Source: Chloroflexota bacterium (lineage in GTDB: Bacteria; Chloroflexota; Dehalococcoidia; Lucifugimonadales; Lucifugimonadaceae). Taken from it: a DNA stretch of 64,000 nucleotides. Position numbers and translations under genes: made by a program. Shown here piece by piece: positions 35,020 through 43,441 of the stretch (positions within the stretch are counted from its first letter, which is position 1; every line of letters begins with the position of its first letter). The stretch lies in contig JAQCHZ010000005.1 of the NCBI GenBank assembly GCA_027618835.1, positions 85,149 through 149,148 of the forward strand. Reading direction: 5' to 3'. The notes under the pieces are model-generated. The model was not told where the DNA came from. It made no database searches and worked only from the letters and a program-made list of their open reading frames with translations.

Positions 35020-36138
35020 ATGAAGATCGGCGCCCCGAGGGAGTCAGATCCCAACGAGAATCGCGTGGCACTTGTGCCAGAGACGGTTGAACGCCTCGTC
35101 AAAGCTGGCCATGAGTTATTTATTGAAGTGGACGCAGGGACGGCCGCTGGCTTCCCTGACGCCGCGTATGCCGAAGCTGGTGCAAAGACTGCCTCTGCAA
35201 CCGAGATAGCCGGATCGGTCGATATATTCGTCCATGTCCAACCTCCAACTGCCGAAGAAGTCGGGTCCCTGAAAAAGGGCTGCATCGTCATAAGCACGTT
35301 GAATGCACGAACGAACGCCACGGCCGTCGCTTCTCTCGCTTCAGCCGGAGCAACCGCTCTTGCAATGGAGCTAGTTCCACGAATCGCCCGAGCACAGCGA
35401 ATGGATGTTCTGTCGTCTCAGGCGTCTATCGCCGGGTACAAGGCAGCACTTCTCGCCGCTAATTCGCTCGGCAAATATCTTCCAATGATGATGACCGCTG
35501 CTGGGACTATCCCGCCAGCGAAAATTCTAGTGCTCGGAGCCGGTGTTGCCGGACTTCAAGCAATCGCCACTGCACGCCGACTAGGTGCGGTCGTTGAAGC
35601 TTTCGACGTTCGAGCCGCTGCCGGTGAGCAGGTCGAAAGTCTTGGTGCGAAATTCATTCAGCCACCAGCAGCCGAAGACGCTGAAGGTGCCGGTGGATAC
35701 GCCCGAGCACAGACCGAAGACGAGCAGGTAGCCCAGCGAGAGTTCCTAAAAGGACACATCGCCGATGCCGACGCCGTAATTACGACGGCTGCGATTCCGG
35801 GTCGCCCTGCCCCACTACTGATGACTGAAGACATGGTCGACGTAATGAAGCCGGGTAGCGTTGTTATCGACCTCGCTGCTGAATCGGGCGGAAACGTTGC
35901 AGGCACGGTCGCTGGTGAAATCATCACCAAGAATGGTGTAATGATCAACGGACCTATCAACGTTCCAAGCTCAATGCCGTTTCACGCAAGCCTGCTCTAC
36001 TCTCGAAACGTAATGGCGCTACTTGATCTCATCATCGATCGAAAAGAGGGAACTCTTACCCTCGATTTCGAAGATGAAGTGATCGACACCATGTGTGTCG
36101 CCCACGAAGGCGAAGCACGACACGGATTAGGTGAATAA
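35020..36138 (+). CDS. pntAA: NAD(P) transhydrogenase subunit alpha part 1
   Basis: A 372-residue NAD(H)-binding domain I of proton-translocating transhydrogenase, of the split alpha type. The N-terminus is MKIGAPRESDPNENRVALVP, the AlaDH/PNT signature. The nucleotide fold has VLGAGVAGLQAIATARRLGA near 168-187, and DVRAAAGEQVESLGAKF follows. It is a cytosolic peripheral subunit. The stop is adjacent to the start of part 2. Context: it balances NADPH from the nearby Gnd/pentose-phosphate genes, driven by or driving the proton gradient. Confidence 0.96.
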   Translation: MKIGAPRESDPNENRVALVPETVERLVKAGHELFIEVDAGTAAGFPDAAYAEAGAKTASATEIAGSVDIFVHVQPPTAEEVGSLKKGCIVISTLNARTNATAVASLASAGATALAMELVPRIARAQRMDVLSSQASIAGYKAALLAANSLGKYLPMMMTAAGTIPPAKILVLGAGVAGLQAIATARRLGAVVEAFDVRAAAGEQVESLGAKFIQPPAAEDAEGAGGYARAQTEDEQVAQREFLKGHIADADAVITTAAIPGRPAPLLMTEDMVDVMKPGSVVIDLAAESGGNVAGTVAGEIITKNGVMINGPINVPSSMPFHASLLYSRNVMALLDLIIDRKEGTLTLDFEDEVIDTMCVAHEGEARHGLGE

Positions 36139-36435
36139 ATGTTTGACGCTGAAGCGCTAATCATCGCTCTAACAGTATTCGTACTGGCGATTTTCATTGG
36201 TTACGAAGTAATCACCAAAGTGCCGCCCACGCTGCACACTCCGCTTATGTCGGGATCGAACGCCATTTCTGGCATCGTGATCGTCGGCGCGTTATTGGTT
36301 GCAGGACAGGACGACGGAATCGCAGGTCAGATTCTGGGAGCCATTGCAGTCGGACTCGCCATGATCAACGTGGTTGGTGGATTTATGGTTACCGACAGAA
36401 TGCTTAAGATGTTCAGAAGGTCGGGTCAGAAATAA
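36139..36435 (+). CDS. pntAB: NAD(P) transhydrogenase subunit alpha part 2
   Basis: A 98-residue membrane segment with three predicted transmembrane helices, including TPLMSGSNAISGIVIVGALL, the hallmark of this subunit. It forms part of the proton channel domain. It starts directly after pntAA, and its stop overlaps pntB by 1 nt. Confidence 0.95.
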   Translation: MFDAEALIIALTVFVLAIFIGYEVITKVPPTLHTPLMSGSNAISGIVIVGALLVAGQDDGIAGQILGAIAVGLAMINVVGGFMVTDRMLKMFRRSGQK

Positions 36436-37847
36436 TGGAAACTACCCATCTTTTTGGCGTGAACGGAATGAACATTACGAACGCGGCGTACATAGTTGCG
36501 GCGATTTTGTTCATTGTCGGACTCAAACAGCTCGGCTCACCAGCTACTGCTCGAAACGGTAACCGAATGTCGGCCCTGGCGATGTTGGTTGCAATCGTCG
36601 CCACCGTAGTTGGTAACGATATTGCGTCTTGGGAATTTATCCTCGCCGGTGCCATCGTTGGTTCGGCGATCGGAGCGTTCTCGGCTCGCAAGATCGCTAT
36701 GACCTCTATGCCGCAGCTTGTCGCAATCTTCAACGGGTTCGGTGGAGCCGCTTCGGCGGTGATTGCTGCAGCCGAGCTCATTCGATTGATCGACAACGGA
36801 GCCGATATTGCTCAGGATGTTTCGATAACAATCATGGCTTCGGTAATCGTTGGTGGTGTGACGCTAACCGGTAGCTTCATCGCTTACGGCAAGCTTCAAG
36901 GCATTGTGCCGACTCGACCGATTCTGCTGCCGATTCGAAATGTAATCAACGTTGCGTTATTGATTGGAATGATCGCATCGACCGTTTGGTTGGTGATCGA
37001 TCCTTCGATGACCGCATTCATGATCGCCGGTGCAATTGCTCTTGCGCTTGGAATCCTTGTCGTGATCCCAATTGGGGGAGCCGACATGCCAGTGGTAATC
37101 GCTCTGTTGAACTCGTACTCGGGTATCGCTGGAGCGGCGACTGGTTTCGTGCTTGGAAACACCGTCCTCATCATCGCCGGTTCGCTGGTTGGTGCGTCGG
37201 GTCTGATTCTCACGAGGATCATGACCAAAGCGATGAACCGATCGCTAGCTAACGTCATGCTCGGTGGCTTCGGTGTCGAAGATGGCGCAGCCAGCGCAGG
37301 TGGCGACGATGACCGCCCGGTCACTTCGATCCAGCATGAAGACGCTGCAATGATGTTGGCATACGCACAGTCGGTGATCTTCGTTCCTGGTTACGGCCTA
37401 GCGGTTGCTCAGGCTCAGCACCAGGTTCGTGAACTTGCCGACTTGCTCAAGGCAAAAGGCATTAGCGTTCGCTACGCCATTCACCCTGTTGCAGGTCGAA
37501 TGCCGGGTCACATGAACGTACTGCTCGCCGAGGCTAACGTGCCATATGACGAGCTGAAGGATTTGGACGAAATCAACGGTGAGTTCCAGCGAACCGACGT
37601 TGCAGTAGTGATCGGTGCGAACGACGTGACGAACCCGTCGGCACGAACCGACAAGTCGAGTCCGATCTACGGAATGCCAATTCTGAACGTCGACCAGGCT
37701 CAGTCGGTCATCATGATGAAACGTGGAATGTCGTCTGGATTCGCCGGGGTGCAGAACGAACTGTTCTTCCTCGACAAAACTCAGATGCTATTCGGTGACG
37801 CCAAGGACTCTGTAGAGAAGATCACCGCGGAAGTGAAAGACCTCTAG
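36435..37847 (+). CDS. pntB: NAD(P) transhydrogenase subunit beta
   Basis: A 470-residue subunit. The N-terminal half has about nine membrane helices, including ISTL-like segments and the FNGFGGAASA stretch. The C-terminal NADP(H)-binding domain III has VPGYGLAVAQAQHQVRELADL, YAIHPVAGRMPGHMNVLLAEA and the VIGANDVTNPSAR motif, all typical. The three-subunit layout matches Rhodospirillum-type enzymes. It ends the operon before a strong terminator. Confidence 0.97.
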   Translation: METTHLFGVNGMNITNAAYIVAAILFIVGLKQLGSPATARNGNRMSALAMLVAIVATVVGNDIASWEFILAGAIVGSAIGAFSARKIAMTSMPQLVAIFNGFGGAASAVIAAAELIRLIDNGADIAQDVSITIMASVIVGGVTLTGSFIAYGKLQGIVPTRPILLPIRNVINVALLIGMIASTVWLVIDPSMTAFMIAGAIALALGILVVIPIGGADMPVVIALLNSYSGIAGAATGFVLGNTVLIIAGSLVGASGLILTRIMTKAMNRSLANVMLGGFGVEDGAASAGGDDDRPVTSIQHEDAAMMLAYAQSVIFVPGYGLAVAQAQHQVRELADLLKAKGISVRYAIHPVAGRMPGHMNVLLAEANVPYDELKDLDEINGEFQRTDVAVVIGANDVTNPSARTDKSSPIYGMPILNVDQAQSVIMMKRGMSSGFAGVQNELFFLDKTQMLFGDAKDSVEKITAEVKDL

Positions 37848-37870
37848 GTCTCCTGACTTAAGTAACGTAA

Positions 37871-37904
37871 AAGCCCCCGGATGCAATCATCCGGGGGCTT
37901 TTTT
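37871..37904 (+). terminator. Rho-independent terminator of the pnt operon
   Basis: A perfect 13-bp stem, AAGCCCCCGGATG paired with CATCCGGGGGCTT, with a CAAT loop and trailing T-run, 24 nt after the pntB stop. The convergent epimerase gene ends nearby, so it may serve both strands. Confidence 0.93.
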
Positions 37905-37927
37905 ATTCTGACTGGCGCACACGCTTC

Positions 37928-38713
37928 CTAGAAAGCTTCGGTCAGATTGCTCTCAGGATTTCGTGAATCCTTGTTCCAGAGACGTTCTACCTGATATCGA
38001 GGCTTCCATCCAAGCACTCGTCGTGTCTTTTCATTATCAAACTTGCGGTGTGGCAAATCGGGAAAGATGAAGAAGGATTCATTTTTAGAGGCGAGTCGTT
38101 CCTCAGGCACTTCAACCGCCGCCTGAACCGCAGTTCCACAATCCTGCCAAGCAGTCGAGAACGGCACCATGTCTTCGTGGTAAACCACAGGAGCCTCGGG
38201 GCCACCGAGATTCCAAGAATGCTTCATGTTGTAGTACAACAGCGTGATGACCTGGATTCCGTGTCGCTCGCTGAACACTCGGCAGATCTCCTGCCCCAAT
38301 GCTTTTGTGTGTGCGTAGAGCCGAGTGCCGGGTGCTGACGGCATGTCAGGGTTGAGATCGAAATCCCATTCCTCATACTGCTGCCCGACCTTCTGGTAGT
38401 GCGGACCTGTCGTGATGACCCGCTTTATCCGGTGCTCACGGGCGGCCAGCATCATGGCGTAGTTACCCATAGTATTCACGTCGAACGCAATTTTACGATG
38501 TGGTCGTAAAACCGAAAGGTTCACGATTATATCCATGCCTTCAGCAGCTTTTACCACTCCATCAACATCGTCGACCGATAGCTTCTGAAACTCACCCTTG
38601 TATGCAGGGTAGGGATCGTTGATATCGGTCAGCAAAATGTCGTGGCGATCCTGCAAGGCTTTTACGGCCCATGGTCCCAGCATTCCGTTTCCACCAAGAA
38701 TCAGAATCTTCAT
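37928..38713 (-). CDS. NAD-dependent epimerase/dehydratase family protein
   Basis: A 261-residue extended short-chain dehydrogenase. The Rossmann motif ILGGNGMLGPWAV lies near residues 5-17, and the catalytic YxxxK is YAHTK near 133-137. It probably acts on a nucleotide sugar or free sugar acid, as in uronate dehydrogenase-like proteins, but the substrate is unknown. Its start overlaps the stop of the neighbouring short epimerase-like gene by 4 nt, so the two are coupled. Confidence 0.85.
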   Translation of the reverse strand: MKILILGGNGMLGPWAVKALQDRHDILLTDINDPYPAYKGEFQKLSVDDVDGVVKAAEGMDIIVNLSVLRPHRKIAFDVNTMGNYAMMLAAREHRIKRVITTGPHYQKVGQQYEEWDFDLNPDMPSAPGTRLYAHTKALGQEICRVFSERHGIQVITLLYYNMKHSWNLGGPEAPVVYHEDMVPFSTAWQDCGTAVQAAVEVPEERLASKNESFFIFPDLPHRKFDNEKTRRVLGWKPRYQVERLWNKDSRNPESNLTEAF

Positions 38714-39396
38714 GATGAGAGCCTTCCAGCTAGTTCGGGCAATAATCTCGCAGCCGTCTTCGTAATAAATCGCTGGTGATCAACAGGCGATTGAACGTGA
38801 ATATCCTGCCACTGAATCAGCTCTTCAGCAACGAGAGCAGCCGTAATCGATTCGCCGATCATGCCGTGGGATATTGCGGCGGTATCGTCTGGTCCAGCTG
38901 ACGAATCACCAATGAACGGCCAGCCTAATCGTAGGTTTACCACTTGGATTAGCCTGTCGCGTGCAAACTCTTTGCAGACGTATTCGGCCATGTGCGCCAC
39001 TAACAGTTCGATGTCCTCAGCCGGAGGGTCGCTACGCCATTTTTCAGTCACTACGAGATTTTCTTCGTGATCCTGAAACAACTTCAACGTGCTGATGTTG
39101 ATGTACCGCTTAACACCCGCGTCCGAAGCTGCCTGAAGCAGGTTGTACATTCTGCGAGTGTGATAGTCCATCAAGTGTGTGTTCGACCCAGACTGACCTT
39201 GATATCCGATGTTCACAATCGCATCTATACCCGCTACAAGCTGGTCGGTTTCAGACTCGTGCCCAAGCTCGTTTGCGATGATGTCACCGCTGGCATTGCG
39301 GGGAAGATCTGTGAGCCGCAGTGTGTGATCACTGCCAAGTGCGCCAGTTATGATTTGCGCCGTCGCAGAAGCAGCCGACGTTATCAGCACGTTCAA
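38710..39396 (-). CDS. Epimerase-like short-chain protein with degenerate active site
   Basis: A 228-residue Rossmann protein paired with the previous gene. The usual glycine motif reads SAASATAQI, with no glycines, and the catalytic YxxxK is not found; the nearest is YVCK. Strand and helix order (DAIVNIGYQG, VKRYINISTLKLF) still fits the epimerase fold. The start is TTG with a GGAG site, or the GTG two codons on. It may be a non-catalytic partner of the coupled dehydrogenase; this is inference. Confidence 0.65.
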   Translation of the reverse strand: MNVLITSAASATAQIITGALGSDHTLRLTDLPRNASGDIIANELGHESETDQLVAGIDAIVNIGYQGQSGSNTHLMDYHTRRMYNLLQAASDAGVKRYINISTLKLFQDHEENLVVTEKWRSDPPAEDIELLVAHMAEYVCKEFARDRLIQVVNLRLGWPFIGDSSAGPDDTAAISHGMIGESITAALVAEELIQWQDIHVQSPVDHQRFITKTAARLLPELAGRLSS

Positions 39397-39477
39397 TGTT
39401 CAACTCCGCTCGTTATTTATCGAGGTGTTTGATCGGATCAACCCGAAATACGGGTTGAGTTCGTAGATACTAACGCC

Positions 39478-39975
39478 ATGAAGTCGCCAGAGTTCAATTC
39501 ATCTCGACTAAATATTCGGTTTCTCTTGTCACTAATCACGCTAGCGACGGTCATTCTGGTGATGACCGCCTGTGCACATCGAGAAATCCCAGCGACTGTC
39601 GCGATTACCGTGTCGCCGGAAACACTCGATTGCGACGATTACGAATTGGTCGAGGTGATCGAGGTAATCGATGCGAATACAGTACTCACGTCCAATGGCG
39701 ATATTCAGCTATACGGAGCGTTCTCACTGAAACAGCCTTCCGACTGCGCAAGTCAAGCCGAAGATCGTCTGCGCTCACTGGCGGACGACCAGATTCGCGT
39801 TCAACCGTTCCCAACTGACTCCGTACGTCGGGACGATGACCACTACTACTTGTTCACCGAGGATGGTCAGTCGATCGACCAAAAGCTCATCGAAGAGGGA
39901 TTAGCACTTACTTGGGATCAAGATGGACAGCATTTCGGCTGGTTTCTGTTTAAAGATGCGAAGGCGAAAGAGTAA
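39478..39975 (+). CDS. Lipoprotein with staphylococcal-nuclease-like fold
   Basis: A 165-residue predicted lipoprotein. The N-terminal hydrophobic segment ends in the lipobox MTAC near residue 31. The mature part follows the SNase pattern: VIEVIDANTVL (where active members have VIDGDTI), a short beta-barrel, DDDHYYLFTEDG, and the terminal GLALTWDQDG helix region. The catalytic aspartate/arginine residues of active nucleases are mostly absent (DAN for DGD). It may bind rather than cut nucleic acid, or have another role. It lies upstream of the five-lipoprotein family. Confidence 0.6.
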   Translation: MKSPEFNSSRLNIRFLLSLITLATVILVMTACAHREIPATVAITVSPETLDCDDYELVEVIEVIDANTVLTSNGDIQLYGAFSLKQPSDCASQAEDRLRSLADDQIRVQPFPTDSVRRDDDHYYLFTEDGQSIDQKLIEEGLALTWDQDGQHFGWFLFKDAKAKE

Positions 39976-40186
39976 GAATCCGGTTGCCTTTGGCACAACT
40001 ATCAAGCATTACAGCGTGGCGAGCCAAATGAATTCCGTATTTCTGGTCTCACTTATCGAGATTCCTAATCTGTTCGACCTTCATTGAAACCGGGATATTT
40101 CATTGGTTTTCTCAACTACAAATTGACCGTTCATGTAAAACCGGTATCATCCGCCGGTCGCTCAATTTCACTGAGGTACCTACAGC

Positions 40187-40765
40187 TTGATCTCCAAGAA
40201 CCTGAATATTCTCTCGCCGCGCCGCTTAGCGCTATTGATCGCATTGCTAACCCTTTCGGCCATCTTTATCGCCGGTTGTGGATCAGGCTCCAGCGAAGAC
40301 GAACTATTTCCGCAGATCAGCGATCCAAGTACGATTTTTACTTTGGATGATGTTTTGGCGACGCCATACAAGGAACTCAACAACTACTCCACAGACGAAC
40401 TACCAGGCGCAACCGACGCTAGCTACGGCTTTATGAGGATTGGAAGCGGTGATCCGTACGACTTCGAGATTAGGGTCTACGAATCTCATCAAGAAGCCGT
40501 GAATCAGGGAACGGCTATGGCACTTGAAGGCACCGGTGAAAATGCAATTCTCAGCGAAGATGACGCTACTTTTAAAGAAGGCATTAAAGATCGCCGAACC
40601 ATCATTGGCGGTGGAGTTGGAGGCGGAGCTCGAAGTGGAATCGGACCAAAATTTGCTAGCTACGCAATTTTCGGAAATATCGTAATGCTGTGCCAAGGCT
40701 CCGACTCAGAAACATCACTTGAACGATGCGGCCTGATGGCGAATGCGCTGGTGACAAGTGAATAA
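40187..40765 (+). CDS. Lipoprotein of unknown family, paralogue 1 of 5
   Basis: A 192-residue secreted lipoprotein: signal segment, lipobox IAGC near residue 31, then a Ser/Gly linker. The mature domain has a pattern shared with four neighbours: TLDDV, LPGATDASYGF, EIRVYESHQEAV, a KEGxxDRR motif, and GNIVMLCQG with a final conserved cysteine in LERCG. The two late cysteines may form a disulfide. The TTG start has a GAGG about 10 nt upstream. Its stop overlaps the next gene by 8 nt. Function unknown. Confidence 0.65.
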   Translation: MISKNLNILSPRRLALLIALLTLSAIFIAGCGSGSSEDELFPQISDPSTIFTLDDVLATPYKELNNYSTDELPGATDASYGFMRIGSGDPYDFEIRVYESHQEAVNQGTAMALEGTGENAILSEDDATFKEGIKDRRTIIGGGVGGGARSGIGPKFASYAIFGNIVMLCQGSDSETSLERCGLMANALVTSE

Positions 40766-41324
40766 GTTCAACTCCCACAGGGTGCTAATACCGCTTCCGT
40801 TAGCGCTGCTGGTTCTGCTTATCACAGTGGTTGGCTGTGGCGGCAGCTCGTCAGATAACGCTTCGGGTGCAGACCTCGTAAAAGTGGCTGATTTTGAGCG
40901 ACTACTTACGATCGACGATGTCAAAAACGTAGGTTGGAAGCTTGGCAAAACTTACGACGTTGAAGGACTCGATGGTGCAGAGGAAGCCTACGTGGGCTTC
41001 TGGACTCCACCCGGTCTCGGCTCCCTCAACTATGAAATTCGCATCTACCCCAGTCATCAAATAGCCGTCGAGAAAGGCACGCCGTTTGCCGAGGACTCCT
41101 CAGGGGAGGGTGCGTCACTAAATTCCGAAGATGCGATGTGGGGTGAAGGTGTTAGGGATCGAAGGATCATAGTTGGAGGCGCATCACAAGGAAGCCAGAA
41201 CCCTCGTTACGGCGATTTCGTAATACTCGGCAATATCGTAATTCTTTGCGAAGGACGAAGTTCGGAGCACTCACTCGACCAATGTGCGCCTTTCGTCGCA
41301 ATACTCCGAGATGAAGGCGCATAA
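40758..41324 (+). CDS. Lipoprotein of unknown family, paralogue 2 of 5
   Basis: A 188-residue lipoprotein with the lipobox TVVGC near residue 27. The shared domain is clear: LLTIDDVKNVGWK, YDVEGLDGAEEAYVGF, NYEIRIYPSHQIAVEKGT, WGEGVRDRR, ILGNIVILCEG and DQCAPF. The GTG start overlaps the stop of paralogue 1 by 8 nt, indicating translational coupling. No enzymatic motif is seen. Confidence 0.68.
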   Translation: MNKFNSHRVLIPLPLALLVLLITVVGCGGSSSDNASGADLVKVADFERLLTIDDVKNVGWKLGKTYDVEGLDGAEEAYVGFWTPPGLGSLNYEIRIYPSHQIAVEKGTPFAEDSSGEGASLNSEDAMWGEGVRDRRIIVGGASQGSQNPRYGDFVILGNIVILCEGRSSEHSLDQCAPFVAILRDEGA

Positions 41325-41443
41325 TTACGCCATTGGGCTGTCGATGATCGCAGTCGTTCAGAGATTTGGTTAAATCTATGAATGACTACCGAGTTGTAAA
41401 CAGGTATATTTGGCGAACCCGCCAGCGAACTCATTTTTATCAT

Positions 41444-41468
41444 GTGCAACAGGTGGGATTCGAACAAC
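41444..41468 (-). other. tRNA 3'-end-like sequence
   Basis: Read on the minus strand this gives GTTGTTCGAATCCCACCTGT, then TGCAC. That looks like the T-loop and acceptor 3' strand of a tRNA. The 5' T-stem does not pair, and no D or anticodon arm is found, so it is not an intact tRNA. It may be an old attachment-site remnant or chance. Confidence 0.25.
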
Positions 41469-41484
41469 GATAGGGAGCTAGTTT

Positions 41485-42063
41485 ATGAATCAGGCAAACA
41501 GCAGCAGGGCACGGCTGCTGATACTGCTTTTAGCAGTCGCAGCACTATCGATTGCGGCAGTAGCTTGCGGCAGTGACAGCAGTGATGGTGTTGGATCAGA
41601 ATTAGATGGGCCGATCGCCAAGATCGATGCCACAGACCGTATCTACACGATTGAAGATTTGACCGCTACCGGATTCAAAGACAACAAGTCTTACGATGTC
41701 GAAGGATTGCCGTCAGCTATTGCGGTTCACTACGGACTTTGGGGTCCGACTTCAGCTGGTAAATTTGAATTTGAGGCTCGCTTTTACGCCTCTCATGCCG
41801 ATGCATTGGCCTTCGGTGTTGATTACGCAGAGGAGTCAACCGGCCCAGATGCCGTTCTGCTAACAGGCGAGCAGCGATGGGAAGAAGGCATTAGGGAGCG
41901 AAGAGCGTGTCAAGGTGTTGCAGGCGGGCATCAAGTCGGCACATGCGCAACTGCCAAGTACTTCGACTTCATCATCGTGGGGAATATGATTTTGATGTGC
42001 CCTGGTAAAGATTCAATTGGTTCGTTAGAGACCTGCGCTGAATTTATGGGCGTGGTGCAGTAA
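41485..42063 (+). CDS. Lipoprotein of unknown family, paralogue 3 of 5
   Basis: A 192-residue lipoprotein with lipobox AVAC near residue 28. The domain reads IYTIEDLTATGFK, YDVEGLPSAIAVHYG, FEARFYASHADALAFG, WEEGIRERR, then VGNMILMCPG and LETCAEF. Paralogues 3 and 4 have two additional cysteines around the segment after the EG..RR motif. The ATG has an AGGGAG site. It begins a second co-directional pair after a 160-nt gap. Confidence 0.7.
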   Translation: MNQANSSRARLLILLLAVAALSIAAVACGSDSSDGVGSELDGPIAKIDATDRIYTIEDLTATGFKDNKSYDVEGLPSAIAVHYGLWGPTSAGKFEFEARFYASHADALAFGVDYAEESTGPDAVLLTGEQRWEEGIRERRACQGVAGGHQVGTCATAKYFDFIIVGNMILMCPGKDSIGSLETCAEFMGVVQ

Positions 42064-42066
42064 ACC

Positions 42067-42630
42067 GTGCATTTCATTAATCGAATGAACAATCGAATTG
42101 TTGCAATTCTTTTCGTAGCAACTATTACGGCCGTTCTCGTAACCGGTTGCGGGTCTGACTCAGGAGCCAGCGGGGGCGGAGCGGCTGTCGCTCGTGTTGT
42201 CGATAACGACCGCATCTACACTGTAGACGATCTAAAAGATGCGCTCGGAGTGAAGACAGTCAAGGACTACGACATAGATGAACTTCCCGGCGCTCTCGAG
42301 GCTTGGAACCTTATCTACAACCAGCTCGACTACGAAGCTCGCTTCTACGCCTCACACGCCGACGCTGTGGCGGAGGGAACGATCTACGCAGACTCGGTCA
42401 CCGGAGAGGACGCCGTCGTCACCGGAGATGACGTGTTGTGGGAAGAGGGCAGGAAAGACCGCAGAAAGTGCAGTCGTGCAGCCCAGACACCGCATTCGAG
42501 TTGCTCGTATTCGGCTCGTTACCTCGAGTATGTGATTCGTGGAAACATGATTCTATTCTGCGAAGGCGACGAATCGGCTGATGCGTTCGAAAACTGTGAA
42601 AATCTCATAGCGCTCACCGAACCGGCGTAA
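42067..42630 (+). CDS. Lipoprotein of unknown family, paralogue 4 of 5
   Basis: A 187-residue lipoprotein with lipobox VTGC near residue 28. It shares RIYTVDDLKDALGVK, YDIDELPGALEAW, YEARFYASHADAVAEGT, WEEGRKDRR, RGNMILFCEG and FENCENL. Like paralogue 3 it carries two extra cysteines after the RR motif (KCS and SSCS). The start is GTG at 42067, or an ATG 18 nt later. It is 3 nt from the stop of paralogue 3, so they are one transcript ending at the terminator downstream. Confidence 0.7.
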   Translation: MHFINRMNNRIVAILFVATITAVLVTGCGSDSGASGGGAAVARVVDNDRIYTVDDLKDALGVKTVKDYDIDELPGALEAWNLIYNQLDYEARFYASHADAVAEGTIYADSVTGEDAVVTGDDVLWEEGRKDRRKCSRAAQTPHSSCSYSARYLEYVIRGNMILFCEGDESADAFENCENLIALTEPA

Positions 42631-42652
42631 CGACAGAACAAACGGAAGTAAC

Positions 42653-42690
42653 AAAAAAAGCCCGGCGAAATGTACGCCGGGCTTTTTTTG
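42653..42690. terminator. Bidirectional rho-independent terminator
   Basis: The stem GCCCGGCG (42660-42667) pairs with CGCCGGGC (42675-42682). It is flanked by a run of seven A on the left and seven T on the right, so it can stop transcription from both sides. It lies between convergent lipoprotein paralogues 4 and 5. Confidence 0.93.
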
Positions 42691-42756
42691 TGTTGGTTGT
42701 GCCATAGATTATTGGCGATTTAGAGTACCAACCAAACCGAATTACTTGTATCGGAG

Positions 42757-43278
42757 CTATTCGAGCACTTCGATCAGCGCTTCGCAAGTCGAGAGTTGAC
42801 GTTCGCACAGCATGACCGTGTTGCCCACAACTGCGTAGGCGGGGTACAAATTCACCACAGGGATCAACGGATCCCTTTGCCCTGCCGTGCGGGCTATGAT
42901 CGTTTCAGCGAGCTCTACGCCCTTATCAAGTGCCACTTCATGCGACTCGTAGAACCTGACTTCGATGTCTAGCTGCTGGAAGAAGCCGTACCAAATATCG
43001 ATAGCGCCCGGAACAGTCTCTAGATCGAACTGCTTACTCTTCTTGAACCCTGCAGCCGTTAGATCATCGATCACGTAGAGCGACATCGTGTTCGTTATCA
43101 GGCGAATGCCTTCTTCATCAGCCACACCAATGGCTACTCCATCTTCGGAAACCTCGGTCTCAGTACCTGACGACCCGCACCCGGTCACCATCAGAAGCAG
43201 AATCAATATGAAAATTAGCGAAAAATAAGACGAGTGCGTTGGTATTCGACGCAATGAAGTTCGAGCAGGTTTCATCAT
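42757..43278 (-). CDS. Lipoprotein of unknown family, paralogue 5 of 5
   Basis: A 173-residue lipoprotein with lipobox MVTGC near residue 34. It keeps YVIDDLTAAGFKKSKQFD, VPGAIDIWYGF, EVRFYESHEVALDKG, and VGNTVMLC with a later conserved cysteine (STCEAL). It lacks the EG..DRR motif, which is replaced by a short TAGQRDPL stretch, so it is the most diverged member. It is convergent to the other four. Confidence 0.65.
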   Translation of the reverse strand: MMKPARTSLRRIPTHSSYFSLIFILILLLMVTGCGSSGTETEVSEDGVAIGVADEEGIRLITNTMSLYVIDDLTAAGFKKSKQFDLETVPGAIDIWYGFFQQLDIEVRFYESHEVALDKGVELAETIIARTAGQRDPLIPVVNLYPAYAVVGNTVMLCERQLSTCEALIEVLE

Positions 43279-43357
43279 TTAGAACTTTCAAATTGGTAAT
43301 CGTAAGATGGCGAAATCATACTGCAATCGATCGTCGATTCGTAACGGTCTTTTGCAT

Positions 43358-43396
43358 AAAAAAAGCGCCCCCGCCAAAAAAATTGACGGGGGCGCT
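43358..43396 (-). terminator. Rho-independent terminator of the binding-protein gene
   Basis: Read on the minus strand, a 10-bp stem AGCGCCCCCG/CGGGGGCGCT with an A/T-rich loop is followed by seven T. It lies about 45 nt after the stop of the ABC binding-protein gene on that strand. Confidence 0.9.
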
Positions 43397-43441
43397 CATT
43401 CGCGTCTGTTATCTCAAGTAGTAAGAACTACTAGAGTCCTA

